A stretch of 11,745 nucleotides of DNA. Origin: JAEXNA01 sp037968995 (GTDB lineage: Bacteria > Vulcanimicrobiota > Xenobia > Xenobiales > JADMJV01). The stretch lies in contig JBBKWP010000322.1 in the NCBI GenBank assembly GCA_037968995.1, forward strand, positions 1 to 11,745, read 5' to 3'. Shown piece by piece: positions 1 to 6,716 of the stretch (within the stretch, counting starts at the first letter, position 1; each line of letters opens with the position of its first letter). A program made the translations under genes and the position numbers. The notes under the pieces were generated by a model. It ran no database searches, was not told the DNA's origin, and was given only the letters and a program-made list of their open reading frames with translations.

Positions 1-1
1 C

Positions 2-112
2 ACCGAACGAGGAACCTACTTTGCTGTGAGAGCGCGACCCGACGCGATTGTAAAGTTGCAAGATGAACTGGGATTGGAAGCTGCAAAGGTGGAAAATTTC
101 CAAGATAGCTAG
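2..112 (+). CDS. 3' end of an unidentified protein (partial)
   Basis: This frame is open from the window edge and ends at TAG 110-112, giving the last 36 residues of a protein whose start lies outside. The end has a beta-strand-like stretch (GTYFAVRARPD) followed by an amphipathic helix-like stretch (AIVKLQDELGLEAAKVE). That order, an aromatic/basic strand then an E-L-x-L helix end, faintly recalls the C-terminal part of ribosomal protein S6. However, the usual S6 neighbours (ssb, rpsR) do not follow, so I do not assign it. Codon use and composition look like real coding. The strong hairpin at 163-190 lies 50 bases past the stop and could mark the end of its transcript. Confidence 0.5.
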   Translation, partial: TERGTYFAVRARPDAIVKLQDELGLEAAKVENFQDS

Positions 113-162
113 CCTGGCAAATGAACACCTCGAAGCCTCGCCACTCCGTTCGTCGAGAAGCG

Positions 163-190
163 CCCCCCACGGATACCCCTCCGTGGGGGG
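163..190 (+). terminator. Perfect GC-rich hairpin, possible terminator without U-tract
   Basis: CCCCCCACGGA (163-173) and TCCGTGGGGGG (180-190) are exact reverse complements: an 11-bp stem with a 6-base loop (TACCCC). It lies between the stop of the upstream partial gene (112) and the next gene (290). No T-run follows on either strand, so it is not a canonical intrinsic terminator. It may instead be a 3'-end stabilising hairpin, a factor-assisted terminator, or a 5'-leader element of the next gene. Confidence 0.4.
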
Positions 191-213
191 AGCGATCATC
201 ATACGACGGCCGC

Positions 214-242
214 TTACAAGACCCGGGCGCATTCTTAATAAT
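214..242 (+). promoter_or_regulatory. Weak sigma-70-like promoter candidate
   Basis: TTACAA (214-219; 3 of 6 to TTGACA) is separated by 17 bases from AATAAT (237-242; 5 of 6 to TATAAT, but lacking the first T). It sits after the GC hairpin and 48 bases before the start at 290, in the most A/T-rich part of this spacer. Its position is sensible, but the -35 match is poor. Confidence 0.22.
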
Positions 243-289
243 AGGGACAAACCCACCCAAGGCACGCGACGAACTGGAGGCGCATTCTG

Positions 290-766
290 ATGAATCTCAA
301 CAACACCCACCAAATCCTACAAGACGTCTGGTCGTTTGAAAACAGGCTGCTGGAAACCTTAGAACAACAAACCCCCAACTTAGAACAACCCGAGAATTCC
401 AAAATTCACTCCGAACTCGTGGGGCAGGCGCACACCAAAAAGGATAGGATCGTAGCCAGACTCACGGAACTCGGCTCACTACCCGAGGGGTACCTTGGTG
501 TTCACACCGGTCGCTTAACACGACTCATTCTAGAAGTTGCAAACTCCGAGGAAAGGCAAGAGGACGCCACCTCCCACCTCATGATATCCTACGGGATCAA
601 GCAGTTGGAAATCCGAATGTACCGAGAACTATTTCATGCCGCCAAGATGGATGGCGACTCCGATTCTGTGAAGGCGGCACGGCTGTGCCTAGAAGAAGCA
701 GAAGCGGCGGCGCGGCGACTGTTGTACTGTATCGGGCTCAATTCACGCAACGACAAGGCGGCCTGA
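290..766 (+). CDS. Small all-helical protein, possibly ferritin-like (YciE/YciF, DUF892 type)
   Basis: This 158-residue soluble protein starts at ATG 290 behind a good ribosome site, GGAGG at 276-280 with 9 bases of spacing. It has no signal peptide or membrane segment. It looks like four or five amphipathic helices: about 8-27, 38-60, 73-92, 95-118 and 123-145. The order of acidic and histidine positions, E17, H48, E107 (QLEIRMYREL) and E135/E136 (LEEAEAAARRL), resembles the two repeated halves of YciE/YciF ferritin-like proteins. In that family such residues bind a di-iron centre and the proteins are linked to stress. Identity is too low by eye to be sure; a general four-helix bundle remains possible. 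The 5' part is A/C-rich compared with its neighbours. Confidence 0.7.
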   Translation: MNLNNTHQILQDVWSFENRLLETLEQQTPNLEQPENSKIHSELVGQAHTKKDRIVARLTELGSLPEGYLGVHTGRLTRLILEVANSEERQEDATSHLMISYGIKQLEIRMYRELFHAAKMDGDSDSVKAARLCLEEAEAAARRLLYCIGLNSRNDKAA

Positions 767-844
767 AGGCGGCGTCGGACAAGTTGGAACACCTCCCGCC
801 GACGGCGACCCCGTGGACCCAGTAGGCGTTCCCAAAGGAGTTCT

Positions 845-1066
845 TTGCAGATTAAAGTACTGCCGCTTTGCCTCTTTTCCGGTGAATCGGAAATGGTTGT
901 CGGGCGCGCCGGGGGCGCCTTTGTGGAACACGCCACGCCCCGTCTGTACACAGATGCGGTGGCGTACCTCGATTCGCGGGCTCTTCGCCGACGTGCCGCC
1001 GGGCTCAGCCTTCAGCCCGCAAAAGGGGATCGCACTACGATCACCAACCTCGACGGATGGCCATAA
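845..1066 (+). CDS. Possible small hypothetical protein upstream of yaeQ
   Basis: This 73-residue ORF would start at TTG 845, with AAAGGAG at 834-840 only 4 bases upstream; a rarer ATT at 851 would give better spacing. Codon use looks coding: GAA, GCC, GAT, CTC and CTG are preferred, with no rare-codon runs. Its TAA (1064-1066) lies inside yaeQ, overlapping that gene by 10 bases. yaeQ itself has no visible Shine-Dalgarno, so coupling from this ORF would explain how yaeQ is translated. The residues suggest a few beta strands followed by a basic segment (RALRRRAAG). I recognise no family. Competing ORFs on both strands cover the same bases, so this remains tentative. Confidence 0.4.
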   Translation: MQIKVLPLCLFSGESEMVVGRAGGAFVEHATPRLYTDAVAYLDSRALRRRAAGLSLQPAKGDRTTITNLDGWP

Positions 1067-1602
1067 AATCGACAATCCTTAAAGCTGAACTCGACATCTC
1101 GGATATGGACCGCCACCATTATGAGTCTCACGCTTTGACTCTGGCACGCCACCCCTCAGAGACGAACGAACGGTTGATGGTCCGCCTTCTGGCTTACGCC
1201 TTGAACGCCCATGAGTTCTTAGATTTTAGTGACGGCATCGACAGTGCCGACGATCCCGCCCTCTGGCAGCGAGACCTGACCGGCATCATCGACGTCTGGA
1301 TCGACGTGGGCCAACCGGACGAGAAACGCATTCTCAAGGCCTCCGGGAAAGCGGGTCAAGTGGTGATTTACGCCTACGCAACGAGTGCACCCACCTGGTG
1401 GGAGCAGGTCGCACCCAAAGTCGAGCGGGCGAAAAACCTCAAGGTCGTCCATCTCCCTGAGGCCGCCCTACTGGGAAAGTACGCTCAGAAAAACATGAGC
1501 TTTCACTGCCTGATTCAAGACGAGACGCTTTGGCTCACCGCCGGCGAAGAAAACTTTGAAGTGAAGATGACCACTCTGCGCGAAGAGACGCCATCCGAGT
1601 GA
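1057..1602 (+). CDS. yaeQ: YaeQ family protein
   Basis: This 181-residue protein matches the usual length of YaeQ and its sequence nearly end to end. Family hallmarks include the MAIKSTILKAEL start, the block ALTLARHPSETNERLMVRLL (about 27-46), DLTGIIDVWIDVGQPDEKRI (about 73-92) and the ICVIYAY/WWEQ-like region (about 105-117). Known YaeQ structures have a PD-(D/E)xK nuclease-like fold. In enterobacteria yaeQ was once proposed to compensate for RfaH loss, but its molecular function is unsettled. Here the candidate acidic/basic core (E38, D81, then Q89-P90-D91-E92-K93) is intact. The protein is cytosolic, with no signal or membrane segment. No ribosome site is evident before ATG 1057, and the start overlaps the small ORF ending at 1066. 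It is convergent with the sensor kinase, with 62 bases between the stops and no clear terminator. Confidence 0.95.
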   Translation: MAIKSTILKAELDISDMDRHHYESHALTLARHPSETNERLMVRLLAYALNAHEFLDFSDGIDSADDPALWQRDLTGIIDVWIDVGQPDEKRILKASGKAGQVVIYAYATSAPTWWEQVAPKVERAKNLKVVHLPEAALLGKYAQKNMSFHCLIQDETLWLTAGEENFEVKMTTLREETPSE

Positions 1603-1664
1603 AGGTGGATGGAACTCCGGACGGGCTCTTCCCAGCCGGCCGGTGAACTCTTCGCTAGGAGCTT

Positions 1665-4091
1665 TTAGGTTCGGTCGAGAGTTTGCCGTACGGCGGACAC
1701 TAGTCGCTCACGACCGAAAGGCTTCACCAAAATAGAGTCCTCCGCAGCGAGATCGGGGGGAAGGTCCGCGCACATAACCAGGGTGGACATCTGCGGATAA
1801 AAGTTGGCTACACGTCGCGACAACTCCGAGCCACTGATTTTGGGAAGGACATACTCCGTGATCAAAAGCGCGGGGGCGGGCAACTCGGGCAGCTTGTCAA
1901 GAAGCTCCTCGGGAGACCCGAAAGTCAAAACCTTGTAATTTAGGGCGACTAGGACCCGCTCGAGAATCTTCAAGACCAACTCTTCAATGTCCACCACTAG
2001 GATCACCTCACCCTTTCCGGCGGGTAGGTCGCTAGATAGATTCACTGCACTGTCTAAATCTTCCAGTAGGTCGTCTCGCTTGGGCAAATAGACGGCGAAA
2101 GTGGTGCCCGACGCTGAAGTGGAAACGTCGATAGCTCCACCGGCCTGCTCTACAATCCCGAAGCAGACGGACAGACCGAGACCTGTTCCACGGCCTGCCG
2201 CCTTGGTGGTAAAAAACGGCTCAAAGATTTGAGGGAGGACCGCGTTAGGAATTCCCGATCCGCTGTCCGTCACCTCGATGACCGTGTATTCGCCGCTCAA
2301 CGTTTGGAAGTGACTCGTAAGCCTTTCGTTAACCCGCTCGTCTCGGGTTCTCACCGTCAGACGGCCCACTCCGGCCATCGCGTCCCGGGCGTTGACAACA
2401 AGGTTCACCAACACCTGCTCAAAACCAGACCGATCCATCTGAACATTGCCTATCGATTCACCTAGTTCATTTGTGTAAACAATGCCGTGCCCGATCAGAC
2501 GCTGCAGCATACGAGAGAGTTGCTCCACCGCGGCATTCACCTCGATGTCCGCCACAGTCCCATTGGAGCGACTAGAAAAGAGCAAAAGCTGGGTCGTCAA
2601 CCGGGCGGCACGATGAGCCGTGGCTACAACTTCTTGCACATCAGCGAGCGCGGGATGGTCCGGCGTCAGCTCCATCTCGGCGAACTCGCCGAAGCCGATC
2701 ATTCCACAGAGCAAATTGTTGAAGTCATGAGCTATGCCACCCGCCAGCCGGCCAACCGCATCCATCTTCTGAGACTGCCGCAATTGACTCTGGAGTGCTT
2801 CTTCATCCGTCAGGTCCTGGAAAGTTCCTAACATGGCGGGGGCCGCGTCAACGGTCTGCACCCATTCGGCCATGGCTCGCAACATCATCGGTTTGCGGTC
2901 GGACAAACTTAACTGAAATCGATAGTCGAGAGGCTGCTCGTTAGAAAGGCAATCGGCCATTGCTTGGGTCAGTCCGGGACGACTGTCGTAGTCGATTCGA
3001 TCCAGAAGCTTCTCAAGACTATCGATCTCTCGGCAGGCCTCTTCGCCAAAAAGTTCAGAGGCGCCCTCGCGCCACACCAAGGGACGGGCGGGACCATGCC
3101 AAGTCCAGTTGCCCAGTCGAGCCAAGCGTTGGGCTTGGCGAAGACCGCGGTTTGTGCGGCTCAACTCCTCGGTGTTGGAGCGCACAACTTCGCGAAGGAA
3201 TCCGTCCATCTTGTCCTTGGCGCTAGTGTCCCGAGAGGTGCCCACGATGGAAACTATGCGCTGATCCTTGTCGACCAGAGGGAAACCGCTGCTTTCTAAA
3301 TGGGTGACGCGCCCGTCAGTTCGACGCAGACTAGTCTTGAGACCCCGGAAGCCCTTCCCCTCTCGCAGCCGCGTGTCCAAAACCTCTTGGGCCGCGCTCT
3401 TCTCAAGCATCATGGTAAACAAGTTTTCCCCGATCAAAGAGCCTGGTTCAACTCCCAGCACCTCAACCGAGGCGTTGTTGACGTAGAGAACATGGCCTGC
3501 GAGATCCAGTTCCCAGACTAAGTCTATGCTGTGCTCTACGAGATTTCGAAATCGCGATTCACTCTTGCGGAGTTCGGCTTCAACCGAACGGCGTTGGGAA
3601 ATCTCCACTTTCAGCGCGATCTCCGCAGTCAGCGCGCCCCCAAAATCCGTCAGGGTATCAAGTTCCGAATTCTGCCAGCTACGGGGATGATGGTCAACAA
3701 CACAGAGAGCTCCCAGTATTTCACCGCCCGCCGCATAGAGCGGCACGCCCAGAAAGGCGTGGCAACCTTGTTCGGTAACCGCCCGACTTGTGCACATGTC
3801 CGGGTCTTCTCTGGTGTCGGCCACGCTTAGCGCCCTTCCCCGACGTACCACATACTGGCATATAGAACAATCTAAGGATTGCCCCTCGCTGGCGGCGGGC
3901 TCCGGCAGACCTGTATGACTTTTATAGTAGACCCAATCCGAATCAACCAGCGAAATGAAAGCGCAGGGAGCATTTAGGACTCGAGCCGTCAGAGCCGTCA
4001 AGCGGTCAAAAGCAGCTTCTTGAGGTCTGTGGAGAAGCCCGCTGGTCCGCAGAGCCTCGATGCGCGCCGGGTCGTCGAGAGGAGATTTCAT
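1665..4091 (-). CDS. Hybrid sensor histidine kinase (GAF-PAS-PAS-HisKA-HATPase-receiver)
   Basis: This 808-residue protein has no signal peptide or membrane segments, so it should be a cytosolic sensor. Domains in order: GAF about 10-160 (with the SLDCSICQYVV and LGVPLYA blocks), PAS about 177-290, a second PAS (PAS_3-like) about 322-430, HisKA with phospho-acceptor H455 in GGIAHDFNN, HATPase_c about 555-670, and a C-terminal receiver about 695-806. The kinase core is complete: N567 of the N box, DSGSG at 609-613, EPFFTTK at 624-630 and the GRGTGLGL glycine loop at 633-640. The receiver is degenerate. The Asp pair is D701-I702, the phospho-acceptor site is E746 (LLITEYVLP), the usual Thr/Ser is C774, and only K790 remains. 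ATG 4091 is fixed by an in-frame TAA directly upstream, and AGGA lies 7 bases before it. The gene is divergent from the BLUF gene. The ligand or partner is unknown. Confidence 0.95.
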   Translation of the reverse strand: MKSPLDDPARIEALRTSGLLHRPQEAAFDRLTALTARVLNAPCAFISLVDSDWVYYKSHTGLPEPAASEGQSLDCSICQYVVRRGRALSVADTREDPDMCTSRAVTEQGCHAFLGVPLYAAGGEILGALCVVDHHPRSWQNSELDTLTDFGGALTAEIALKVEISQRRSVEAELRKSESRFRNLVEHSIDLVWELDLAGHVLYVNNASVEVLGVEPGSLIGENLFTMMLEKSAAQEVLDTRLREGKGFRGLKTSLRRTDGRVTHLESSGFPLVDKDQRIVSIVGTSRDTSAKDKMDGFLREVVRSNTEELSRTNRGLRQAQRLARLGNWTWHGPARPLVWREGASELFGEEACREIDSLEKLLDRIDYDSRPGLTQAMADCLSNEQPLDYRFQLSLSDRKPMMLRAMAEWVQTVDAAPAMLGTFQDLTDEEALQSQLRQSQKMDAVGRLAGGIAHDFNNLLCGMIGFGEFAEMELTPDHPALADVQEVVATAHRAARLTTQLLLFSSRSNGTVADIEVNAAVEQLSRMLQRLIGHGIVYTNELGESIGNVQMDRSGFEQVLVNLVVNARDAMAGVGRLTVRTRDERVNERLTSHFQTLSGEYTVIEVTDSGSGIPNAVLPQIFEPFFTTKAAGRGTGLGLSVCFGIVEQAGGAIDVSTSASGTTFAVYLPKRDDLLEDLDSAVNLSSDLPAGKGEVILVVDIEELVLKILERVLVALNYKVLTFGSPEELLDKLPELPAPALLITEYVLPKISGSELSRRVANFYPQMSTLVMCADLPPDLAAEDSILVKPFGRERLVSAVRQTLDRT

Positions 4092-4119
4092 TTAAGTATC
4101 CTATCTTTAAGACAACCCC

Positions 4120-4179
4120 GAGGTCGAACCTCAACCACAGGATAGGGATCAAATCCCTCTCTGTATGTGAAGAGATCCT
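4120..4179. promoter_or_regulatory. Nested inverted repeats forming a hairpin and a gap-free three-way junction
   Basis: In the divergent spacer, GAGGT-CGA-ACCTC (4120-4132) is a 5-bp hairpin. It is followed by an outer stem AGGAT (4139-4143)/ATCCT (4175-4179). That stem encloses exactly two adjacent hairpins: AGGGAT-CAA-ATCCCT (4144-4158, 6 bp) and CTCT-N8-AGAG (4159-4174, 4 bp). No base at the junction is unpaired. The complementarity works on both strands, so it could act in either leader RNA or as protein-binding DNA. It starts 29 bases before the kinase start codon and ends 135 bases before the BLUF start. Confidence 0.35.
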
Positions 4180-4313
4180 CCTTCGGGATGAAAAAATGGT
4201 GTCATCGATCGTTCCAGAAGTCGAAGATCATTTCCGTAACTGCTAAAAAGAGTCCTGGCACATTGTCAGGCCCGAGGAAGATAGTAGGGAGCATCACCAT
4301 CGAGAGGAAAGCT

Positions 4314-4724
4314 ATGCAACAGATCATCTATGCCAGTTCCGCCAGCCAACCCATGACCGCCGAACAGCTTAAAGTCTTGCTGGCTGTCTCCAAACGCAAC
4401 AATGAGGCTGCGGGCGTCACGGGGATGCTGCTGTACAAGGACGGCAACTTTCTTCAGCTTTTGGAAGGCGAGAAAGCCGACGTTCAAGGAGTGTACGAGC
4501 GTATTCGTCGCGATCCCCGGCACGAAAATATCCTTGTTTTACTCCAGGAATCTCCAGAGGCTCGAGAATTCGCCGGATGGGGTATGGGGTTTCACAATCT
4601 CGGTTCTGAGAATCTGGACAGTGTTCCAGGCTTCATCGAACTGGAGTCCCTCTCTTTGGATCCCTCACATTTAGCGCGGGAGCCCTCCAGGGCCCGCAGG
4701 CTCCTCTCCCTTTTCGCGGATTAG
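4314..4724 (+). CDS. Short BLUF-domain blue-light photoreceptor
   Basis: This 136-residue protein consists of a BLUF domain (about 1-92) plus a roughly 40-residue C-terminal tail. BLUF domains bind FAD and sense blue light through a hydrogen-bond switch around the flavin. The key residues are all present with a constant offset of two from cyanobacterial PixD: Y6 (PixD Y8), N30 (N32), Q48 (Q50, in FLQLLEG), W89 (W91) and M91 (M93). There is no output domain, so it belongs with PixD/BlrB-like short BLUF proteins that work by binding a partner. The start at ATG 4314 is preferred over an in-frame GTG at 4167 because the domain begins here and GAGAGGA lies 5 bases upstream. It is divergent from the hybrid kinase, which is a plausible but unproven partner. 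Confidence 0.95.
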   Translation: MQQIIYASSASQPMTAEQLKVLLAVSKRNNEAAGVTGMLLYKDGNFLQLLEGEKADVQGVYERIRRDPRHENILVLLQESPEAREFAGWGMGFHNLGSENLDSVPGFIELESLSLDPSHLAREPSRARRLLSLFAD

Positions 4725-4749
4725 AGATCACATCCTATTTCCAGGGCCC

Positions 4750-4801
4750 CTAAAACGAGTCTCTTTCGAGAGGCCGATCCTAAATCCCGGCCCCCGACTC
4801 G
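4750..4801 (-). terminator. Weak terminator candidate after cysE
   Basis: On the minus strand CGAGTC (complement of 4796-4801, at the end of cysE) can pair with GACTCG (complement of 4756-4761), which is followed directly by TTTTA. Within the loop lies a small TCTC-GAAA-GAGA hairpin. The outer stem is only 6 bp with a long interior, so this is a weak signal, but it is the only T-tailed hairpin between the convergent cysE and BLUF genes. Confidence 0.3.
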
Positions 4802-5688
4802 AACCCCTCTTGGCGTGGCTTTCTTTGGGACACTCGACTGCCGGGCGGCACGCTTTCTGTCAGCCAGACGTTACCTCCGATAGAAGAACCGCGACCCACC
4901 GTAATGCGACCCAAGACCGTGGCCCCCGCATAGATCGCCACATCGTCTTCTATGATAGGATGGCGAGGAGCGCCTTTGATGGGATCACCATTCTCGTCGA
5001 GCGGGAAACTGCGCGCCCCCAAAGTCACTCCCTGGTAGATTCGGACATTCTTTCCGATTACGCTCGTCTCACCGATCACGACTCCCGTGCCGTGGTCTAT
5101 AAAAAGGCCTTCGCCAATCGTCGCTCCGGGATGGATGTCGATGCCGGTCAGAGAGTGGGAGCGCTCGCCCAGCATACGGGCAATCAAGGGGACCTCCAAT
5201 AGATAGAGTTCGTGGGCCAATCGGTGGTAAACCATGGCCGTCATCCCAGGATAGCAGAAGATTGTTTCGGCCACGCTGTTGGCGGCGGGATCCCCTCGAA
5301 AGGCCGCTTCGGCATCTACTGCGAGAGCCTTTCGTATCGCCGGTAGACGATTCATAAATCGACCCACCTTCTCTTCGGCCTCGGCCCGGCAAAGAGCGAG
5401 TTTTCCTGGTTCGTCGCAGCGAAAACAGAGGCCCCTCATCACTTGATTCACTAGGGCTCGGTGCACGGCTTCTAAGGTATGGCCTAGGGTAAAGTGATAG
5501 CCGCTCAAACTCACTTCCGCGTCGCTAAAGTAGCCTGGAAAAAGGAGAGAGCGGAGGTCTTGAGCGATGGAGAACACCGCCTCCCTCGAGGGCCTAGGAT
5601 TGACCGTGGGCAGACTCATGAAGCAGGGCAACTCTTGCCCTTCGAGTTCCTCGACCAAAGCTGCGAGTTGAAAGGGCTGCTCGGTCAT
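4780..5688 (-). CDS. cysE: Serine O-acetyltransferase
   Basis: This 302-residue enzyme transfers acetyl from acetyl-CoA to L-serine, giving O-acetylserine, the committed step of cysteine synthesis. An extended helical N-terminal region (about 1-145) precedes the left-handed beta-helix made of hexapeptide repeats (about 180-285). Catalytic residues are visible: D184 (GIDIHPG), H199 (IDHGTGVVIGE) and H243 (RHPIIEDDV). The longer N-terminal region is that of the larger SAT subgroup and includes a Cys-containing stretch (CFRCDE, about 88-93) of unknown role. The C-terminus EGFESGAGI ends in Ile and closely matches the E. coli CysE tail (YGDGI), which inserts into the CysK active site. The ATG overlaps the cysK stop (ATGA), with GAGGG just upstream inside cysK, so translation is probably coupled. 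Confidence 0.97.
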   Translation of the reverse strand: MTEQPFQLAALVEELEGQELPCFMSLPTVNPRPSREAVFSIAQDLRSLLFPGYFSDAEVSLSGYHFTLGHTLEAVHRALVNQVMRGLCFRCDEPGKLALCRAEAEEKVGRFMNRLPAIRKALAVDAEAAFRGDPAANSVAETIFCYPGMTAMVYHRLAHELYLLEVPLIARMLGERSHSLTGIDIHPGATIGEGLFIDHGTGVVIGETSVIGKNVRIYQGVTLGARSFPLDENGDPIKGAPRHPIIEDDVAIYAGATVLGRITVGRGSSIGGNVWLTESVPPGSRVSQRKPRQEGFESGAGI

Positions 5689-6623
5689 TCGCCCTCTTGA
5701 AAGAGCGGCGTGCTCAGGTAGCGCTCGCCGGTATCACAGATTACGGTCACGATCACTTTGTCACGATTCTCCTCACGAGCGGCCACCTGGAGGGCCGCCC
5801 ACACGTTGGCTCCAGCGGAAATCCCGCCCAAAATGCCTTCTTCTTTTCCCAACCGACGGGCGGTAGCCACAGCGTCATCGAAGCTCACTTTCACAACCTC
5901 GTCAACCACATCCATATCCAGCACGCCGGGAACGAACCCTGCTCCAATGCCCTGAATTTTGTGGGGACCCGGCGCTCCGCCCGAAAGGACCGGAGAATCC
6001 ACAGGCTCGACGGCGATGGCCTGAAATCCCGGCTTGCGCTCTTTGAGGACCTGACTGACTCCCGTGATGGTTCCTCCAGTTCCGACTCCGGCCACCACGA
6101 TGTCTACCGATCCATCGGTGTCGTTCCAAATCTCAACGGCCGTCGTCTGGCGGTGAATCTCTGGGTTGGCGGGGTTTTCGAACTGCTGAAGCATCAGGTA
6201 GCTCTCGTTCTCCTCTGAAAGACTCCGCGCTTTCTCGATGGCGCCGTTCATTCCGCCGGATGCCGGGGTGAGATGAAGTTCGGCTCCGAGGCTCTTGAGT
6301 AACTGTCGGCGCTCAACACTCATGGACTCTGGCATAGTCAACACAAGTCGGTAGCCACGCGAGGCGCAGACAAAGGCCAGCGCGATTCCGGTATTTCCAC
6401 TGGTGGGTTCTACCAAAACGGTGTCTTTCGTGAGCTTCCCGTCACGTTCGGCGGCCTCAATCATACTGAGGCCAATGCGATCCTTCACACTGGAAAGCGG
6501 GTTAAAAGATTCCAATTTCACTAGAACCTGGCCGGGGAGATCCTTCCCGAGGCGCTGAAGGCGGACTAATGGAGTGCGTCCCACCAGTTCGGTGATACTG
6601 TTGTAAATTTTTCCAGAGTTCAT
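5685..6623 (-). CDS. cysK: Cysteine synthase (O-acetylserine sulfhydrylase A)
   Basis: This 312-residue PLP enzyme makes cysteine from O-acetylserine and sulfide. The PLP-binding lysine is K47 in NPLSSVKDRIG. The substrate-binding loop is PTSGNTG (73-79), the phosphate-binding glycine loop is GTGGT (181-185), and HKIQGIGAGFVP (about 221-232) is the CysK signature. GGISAGA (266-272) and DTGERYLST (297-305) complete the family blocks. The start is taken at ATG 6623, where family similarity begins (IYNSITELVGRTPLVRL). The frame extends to TTG 6698, but no ribosome site or homology supports that. cysK lies directly upstream of cysE and shares 4 bases with it, so the two form an operon. Its 107-base leader holds several inverted repeats. 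Confidence 0.97.
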   Translation of the reverse strand: MNSGKIYNSITELVGRTPLVRLQRLGKDLPGQVLVKLESFNPLSSVKDRIGLSMIEAAERDGKLTKDTVLVEPTSGNTGIALAFVCASRGYRLVLTMPESMSVERRQLLKSLGAELHLTPASGGMNGAIEKARSLSEENESYLMLQQFENPANPEIHRQTTAVEIWNDTDGSVDIVVAGVGTGGTITGVSQVLKERKPGFQAIAVEPVDSPVLSGGAPGPHKIQGIGAGFVPGVLDMDVVDEVVKVSFDDAVATARRLGKEEGILGGISAGANVWAALQVAAREENRDKVIVTVICDTGERYLSTPLFQEGE

Positions 6624-6626
6624 TCT

Positions 6627-6716
6627 CCACGATTCTCGTGGTGGCGGGTGTCTTCCCGTCATGATCATCGGTTTCTTCGAAACCAGTCTCTTGCACAACC
6701 CCAGAGGCTATTAGCC
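6627..6716 (-). promoter_or_regulatory. cysK leader with three compact inverted repeats
   Basis: On the minus strand three short perfect hairpins follow one another, each with a 3-base loop: GGCT-AAT-AGCC (6716 to 6706), GGTTTC-GAA-GAAACC (6684 to 6670) and CCACGA-GAA-TCGTGG (6641 to 6627). A further palindrome ATGATCAT lies at 6661-6668. The last hairpin's right arm supplies the GG of the GGAG just before the cysK ATG, so folding would hide the ribosome site. No T-run follows. It could be a translational control element or a set of operator half-sites for a cysteine/sulfur regulator. Confidence 0.4.

Noticed and set aside
743..1082. Overlapping ORFs on both strands (813-1082 plus; 743-1075 and 634-951 minus)
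   Set aside because: They are rich in Arg/Pro/Gly/Ser with no ribosome site or family match, and look like shadows in GC-rich sequence.
4175..4184. Strong Shine-Dalgarno-like GAAGGAGGAT on the minus strand
   Set aside because: No start codon follows at a usable distance, and the kinase start is 90 bases away with its own AGGA; the bases are part of the structured spacer.
4256..4270. Sigma-54-like TGGCAC upstream of the BLUF gene
   Set aside because: The matching -12 TTGC element is absent at the required spacing (CAGG there).
4167..4313. In-frame GTG extension giving a 185-residue BLUF protein
   Set aside because: The added 49 residues have no BLUF similarity, begin inside the structured spacer, and the internal ATG 4314 has a good GAGAGGA ribosome site and fits the family start.
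5697..6218. Long plus-strand ORF opposite cysK (and similar ones opposite argG and the kinase)
   Set aside because: Antisense shadows of well-identified genes with His/Arg/Ser-rich composition and no independent support.
6624..6698. TTG 6698 start for cysK
   Set aside because: No ribosome site precedes it, the extra 25 residues match nothing in CysK, and they cover the inverted-repeat leader.
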